A model generated the notes under the pieces. It saw nothing but the letters and a program-made list of their open reading frames with translations. It ran no database searches and was not told the origin of the DNA. A stretch of 8,896 bases of DNA from positions 1 to 8,896 of the forward strand of contig WTBX01000240.1 of the NCBI GenBank assembly GCA_013138855.1, written 5' to 3'. Source of the DNA: Methylococcaceae bacterium. GTDB taxonomy: Bacteria > Pseudomonadota > Gammaproteobacteria > Methylococcales > Methylomonadaceae. Made by a program: the position numbers and the translations under genes. The first letter of the stretch is position 1. Each line of letters begins with the position of its first letter. Shown in pieces: positions 6,320 to 8,896 of the stretch.

Positions 6320-6511
6320 TTATTCTGCGAGTTGCTTAACCTGTTCTATGCTTAATTCTGTTACTTGGGAAATAAAGGCTATCTCTAAATCTGCTTGTAG
6401 AAGTTTTTTTGCAATGCAAAGAGCATTAGCTTGATAAGATTCTTTATAAGCTTTTTCATAAGCCATTTTTTTAGCCCATTCAAAAGCCTCTTCATCAGGA
6501 TAACTATTCAT
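6320..6511 (-). CDS. Orphan C-terminal tail of a PD-(D/E)XK (Rpn/PDDEXK-transposase type) nuclease
   Basis: This 63-residue ORF contains no nuclease core. Residues 1-29 are charged and helical (EEAFEWAKKMAYEKAYKES). Residues 32-62 read CIAKKLLQADLEIAFISQVT followed by ELSIEQVKQLA. This is the tail module that ends many Rpn-like / 'PD-(D/E)XK nuclease family transposase' proteins: a helix plus 'I...TGLS.E.I..L'. The same module ends the intact nuclease upstream (7526-6690) and the broken copy between them. It therefore probably arose by duplication or partial deletion of a nuclease gene. Reading-frame integrity, an ATG start and a stop just 5 nt before tgt argue that it may still be translated. 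It could be a simple remnant, a leader ORF feeding tgt translation, or a small regulator of the nuclease. Its ribosome binding site is weak (AAGATG). Confidence 0.55.
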   Translation of the reverse strand: MNSYPDEEAFEWAKKMAYEKAYKESYQANALCIAKKLLQADLEIAFISQVTELSIEQVKQLAE

Positions 6512-6533
6512 AACATCTTTTTAAAATTTGGTT

Positions 6534-6697
6534 TTACTTAAGTTGCTTAATCTCTTCTAAAGATAAGCCTGTTACTTGAGAAATAAATACAATCTCTAAA
6601 TTAGTTTGCAAAAGTTTTCTGTAGTACTCAAGGCGTTTTCTTTCCTACCCTCTTCCTTAGCTTTTTTAGCAGCTAATTCAACTGAACCTTTAACCAT
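6534..6697 (-). pseudogene. Frameshifted second copy of the nuclease C-terminal tail
   Basis: Starting at an ATG that overlaps the stop region of the upstream nuclease, the minus strand reads MVKGSVELAAKKAKEEGRKE. This resembles the intact nuclease's own tail (QQGSIELAEKKTKLE). The frame then closes at a TAG (6598-6596). In the next frame homology continues as RLEYYRKLLQTNLEIVFIS and QVTGLSLEEIKQLK up to a TAA at 6534-6536. This second half matches the downstream 63-residue ORF closely, in DNA as well as protein (shared GTAACAG and GTTAAGCAACT/ATTAAGCAACT-like stretches). A one-base indel within about 6633-6650 would explain the break. It is a decayed duplicate rather than a working gene. Sequencing error is possible, though nothing points to it specifically. 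Confidence 0.6.
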
Positions 6698-7526
6698 TAA
6701 TATTTTGATTAAGTTTTATAATTTGCTTTAAACTCAATTCTGTTGATTGGGCAACTATCTCAGCGGCGACACCTGCTTGTAACAAATTTTCAGCAATTTC
6801 CAATTTTGTTTTTTTCTCAGCTAACTCAATTGAACCTTGTTGTAACAAAATAAAATCATGATGTTTATGTTGTATCTCCAACTCTTCTGCACTTAACCCA
6901 GCTTCATTAGCAATATCAAAAGCTTTATTAATTTGCTCATCAGACGATAAAGTTTCGGGAACATAATCTAAACGCCCTGCATTTTTTATAAAATACAGCC
7001 ACTTATCCGTAACCGTTTCCAACTCATCTTCTTTTTTAAGAAATTTAGGCAACTCAATAAAAACTAGCTCAATATCATCGCTATATTCAATAAACGATTC
7101 TTTTTCCAGCAACTTGAAATAATTAATCGCTGATTTCGACTTGGATTCAGGAAACATTTTAAAATCCGTGAGCGTCAAAGCAATCACAGGATTTAATAAA
7201 TTATATTTCTCACCTTTTACAAGCTGTTCTGAATACGATTTTGCCGCATTATAAAGCACCCGTTTTTCAAAACCTTCAACATTAAGCACCTGCATTTCAA
7301 TAATTACCAAAGTATCATTCGATAATTTAGCTTTTACATCAACAAAAGTATCTTTCATGCCTTTCAGCATCGGAATTTGATAAGGATCGACAATGGTTAA
7401 ATCAACAATATTTTCACCATCAAATTCTAACAAGGCATTTAAAAAACTGATTAATAAAGGCTTAGATTCTTTAGAACCAAAGACTTTTTTAAACGCATAA
7501 TCGGTTTTGACATCTAAAAAGCGCAT
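6690..7526 (-). CDS. Rpn-family / PD-(D/E)XK nuclease family transposase-like protein
   Basis: This 278-residue protein belongs to the PD-(D/E)XK nucleases annotated as 'PDDEXK family transposase' or 'Rpn family recombination-promoting nuclease'. The N-terminal block is FLDVKTDYAFKKVFGSKESK (3-22), nearly diagnostic for the family. The active site is visible: Asp63 in TFVDVKAK (60-67), then Glu77-x-Gln79 in LVIIEMQV (73-80), with the family's usual Gln in place of the final Lys. Family helices follow (EGFEKRVLYNAAKSYSEQL, 84-102). The tail (about 233-274) is a charged helix plus the 'AQSTELSLKQIIKL' module. A ribosome binding site AAGGTGAG lies at 7533-7540. The catalytic positions look intact. 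Such proteins are linked to DNA cleavage, recombination and, in E. coli Rpn, phage defence; they are not classical insertion-sequence transposases, and I see no terminal inverted repeats. Two tail copies follow on the same strand. Confidence 0.85.
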   Translation of the reverse strand: MRFLDVKTDYAFKKVFGSKESKPLLISFLNALLEFDGENIVDLTIVDPYQIPMLKGMKDTFVDVKAKLSNDTLVIIEMQVLNVEGFEKRVLYNAAKSYSEQLVKGEKYNLLNPVIALTLTDFKMFPESKSKSAINYFKLLEKESFIEYSDDIELVFIELPKFLKKEDELETVTDKWLYFIKNAGRLDYVPETLSSDEQINKAFDIANEAGLSAEELEIQHKHHDFILLQQGSIELAEKKTKLEIAENLLQAGVAAEIVAQSTELSLKQIIKLNQNING

Positions 7527-7532
7527 GATTAT

Positions 7533-7540
7533 CTCACCTT
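7533..7540 (-). promoter_or_regulatory. Ribosome binding site of the PD-(D/E)XK nuclease gene
   Basis: On the minus strand AAGGTGAG is placed 6 bases before the ATG at 7526-7524. It fixes the start and shows the gene is set up for good translation. No clear promoter could be defined in the short gap to the htpG terminator. Confidence 0.65.
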
Positions 7541-7562
7541 ATAAAAATCTAATTGCAAAGAC

Positions 7563-7589
7563 AAAAAAAGGTCGGATAAACCGACCTTT
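7563..7589 (-). terminator. Intrinsic terminator of htpG
   Basis: In minus-strand mRNA the sequence AAAGGTCGG, loop TTTAT, CCGACCTTT forms a perfect 9-bp stem (7589-7567) that runs into a tract of seven T (7569-7563). It lies about 60 nt after the htpG stop codon, exactly where the transcript should end. It separates htpG transcription from the nuclease gene downstream. Confidence 0.9.
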
Positions 7590-7647
7590 CTTAGTGGAAA
7601 CAATGCTTTAATATCAAACGAGGCTTAAGCCGCGTTTCCAGTTGTGC

Positions 7648-8896
7648 TTATTTTAACAAACCTTGCAATAAACCGTTCAATTTATGTACGAATTCAGTAG
7701 GATTTTCTAATTGTCCACCTTCGCTTAAAATCGCTTGGTCAAATAAGATTTGGGTAATATCAGCAAAACGCTCGTCATCTTGCTCTTCTTTAATCTTAGT
7801 CACTAAACCATGAGTCGGGTTGATTTCAAAAATTGGCTTAGAGCCGCCCATACCCATCATATTCATATCTTGACCCGCTTCTTTCATGATGCGTTCCATA
7901 TTTAAACTCATGTCATGTGCGCCCGTCACTAAACAAGATGGGGAGTCAGTTAAACGATGACTTAAACGCACTTCGCTCACTTTATCGCCTAAGACTTCTT
8001 TGATTTGAGTGATGACTGACTCAAAATCTTTACCCGCTTCTTCTTGCTCTTTTTTCTCTTCTTCTGTATCTAGCTTATCTAAATCTAACTCGCCTTTAGC
8101 AACCGATTGTAAATGTTTACCCTCAAATTCAGTTAAGTTAGATAACAACCACTCATCAACGCGGTCAGACATTAATAAAACTTCGATGCCTTTTTTACGG
8201 AAGATTTCCAAATGTGGGCTATTTTTCGCAGCAGCATGAGAGTCAGCAGTCACATAATAAACATGCTCCTGATCTTCTTTCATACGACTTACATAATCTT
8301 CTAAAGAAACATTTTGTGCTTCCGCATCGCTATGAGTCGAAGAGAAACGCAATAATTTAGCGACTTTATCTTTGTTTTTGTGATCTTCAATCACACCTTC
8401 TTTAATGACATTACCGAACTCTTTCCAAAAATTAGCATATTTACTAATATCTTCATCTTTCGCTAAGGTATTCAATAAAGCTAATACTTTCTTAACCGCG
8501 CCACCTTTAATAGTGCTTATTTTTTTGCTTTGTTGTAAAAGTTCACGCGAAACGTTTAACGGTAATGAATCTGTATCAATAATACCGCGTACAAAACGTA
8601 AATAACGAGGCATTAATTGTTCAGCATCATCAGTAATAAAGACTTTACGAACATATAACTTTACGCCATGTTTCGCGTCTCTATCCCACAAATCAAAAGG
8701 TGCATGACTAGGAACATATAATAATAAAGTATATTCGTTTGTGCCTTCAACTTTACTGTGAATATGTGCTAAAGGTTCTTGATAATCATGACCTACATGC
8801 TTGTAAAATTCATTATATTCTTCGTCTGAAATTTCATCTTTAGAACGCATCCACAAAGCAGAAGCACTGTTGACGACTTCATCTTCAACACGCGCT
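7648..8896 (-). CDS. htpG: Chaperone protein HtpG (bacterial Hsp90), 5' end outside the window
   Basis: HtpG is the cytosolic ATP-dependent Hsp90 chaperone that remodels late folding intermediates as a homodimer. The frame is open to the right edge (415 codons seen, against about 624 residues in E. coli), so roughly 210 N-terminal residues with the ATP-binding GHKL domain lie outside. A TTG near 8856 is internal Leu (SALWMRSK), not a start. The middle domain is clear: SDEEYNEFYKHVGHDYQEPL, then FVRGIIDTDSLPLNVSRELL with the conserved catalytic-loop Arg in NVSRE. LLRFSSTHSDAE and VSLEDYVSRMKE follow, then YYVTADSHAAAKNSPHLE and FRKKGIEVLLMSDRVDEW. The C-terminal dimerisation domain includes VRLSHRLTDSPSCLV and the end NGLLQGLLK. 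An intrinsic terminator follows the stop. Confidence 0.98.
   Translation of the reverse strand, partial: ARVEDEVVNSASALWMRSKDEISDEEYNEFYKHVGHDYQEPLAHIHSKVEGTNEYTLLLYVPSHAPFDLWDRDAKHGVKLYVRKVFITDDAEQLMPRYLRFVRGIIDTDSLPLNVSRELLQQSKKISTIKGGAVKKVLALLNTLAKDEDISKYANFWKEFGNVIKEGVIEDHKNKDKVAKLLRFSSTHSDAEAQNVSLEDYVSRMKEDQEHVYYVTADSHAAAKNSPHLEIFRKKGIEVLLMSDRVDEWLLSNLTEFEGKHLQSVAKGELDLDKLDTEEEKKEQEEAGKDFESVITQIKEVLGDKVSEVRLSHRLTDSPSCLVTGAHDMSLNMERIMKEAGQDMNMMGMGGSKPIFEINPTHGLVTKIKEEQDDERFADITQILFDQAILSEGGQLENPTEFVHKLNGLLQGLLK

Noticed and set aside
6320..7526. Complete insertion sequence carrying the PD-(D/E)XK 'transposase'
   Set aside because: No terminal inverted repeats or target-site duplications were seen around the gene, and this family is not a classical IS transposase.
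8009..8605. Two forward open frames opposite htpG (8009-8239 and 8405-8605)
   Set aside because: They are antisense to conserved HtpG domains. The low-complexity Ser-rich translation reflects the Glu/Lys-rich linker on the other strand.
8854..8856. TTG as the start of htpG
   Set aside because: The frame stays open upstream to the window edge and reads ARVEDEVVNSASALW, which fits HtpG internally, so the gene is partial rather than starting here.

Overview
The window looks like an AT-rich gammaproteobacterial chromosome. The main evidence is the gene order tgt-yajC-secD-secF, which is the second half of the classical gammaproteobacterial queA-tgt-yajC-secD-secF operon. The proteins (Tgt, SecD, SecF, HtpG) also align closely, from memory, with their E. 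coli counterparts. The surrounding accessory genes (a DUF3368/UPF0175 toxin-antitoxin pair, a HEPN pair and a PD-(D/E)XK 'transposase-like' nuclease) and a palindromic repeat are typical of repeat-rich sulfur-oxidising or methanotrophic gammaproteobacteria. The genus cannot be fixed from sequence reading alone. Every real gene lies on the minus strand, so the window reads biologically from right to left.

Right end (8896 to about 7560): the 3' two thirds of htpG (Hsp90 chaperone), followed by a clear intrinsic terminator. Next (7526 to 6320) is a PD-(D/E)XK nuclease of the Rpn / 'PDDEXK family transposase' type. Two further copies of its C-terminal tail follow in tandem: a frameshifted one (6697-6534) and a free-standing 63-residue ORF (6511-6320). 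These sit where queA would be expected.

Centre (6314 to 1876): tgt (queuine tRNA-ribosyltransferase), then yajC, secD and secF, the SecDF-YajC accessory membrane complex that uses the proton gradient to assist SecYEG export. Spacing is 50-70 bp between genes, with no terminator seen inside the operon. A perfect 10-bp inverted repeat lies between secD and secF.

Left end (1825 to 1): two accessory gene pairs and a remnant follow secF on the same strand. First comes a HEPN-domain protein overlapping by 22 nt a partner of unknown function. Next is a UPF0175 antitoxin / DUF3368 PIN toxin pair with an ATGA overlap. Last is the C-terminal remnant of a second PIN-domain toxin, whose end runs into a 22-bp palindromic repeat. 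The conserved tgt-sec block is therefore flanked on both sides by toxin-antitoxin-like or nuclease genes.

The most interesting candidate for something new is the nuclease with two extra tail copies. In the E. coli Rpn proteins, a C-terminal fragment made from an internal start is reported to act as an antitoxin to the full-length nuclease. The free-standing tail here could be a separate-gene version of that arrangement, but this is inference. No tRNA, rRNA or CRISPR array was seen, and no gene-free stretch exceeds 300 bp.
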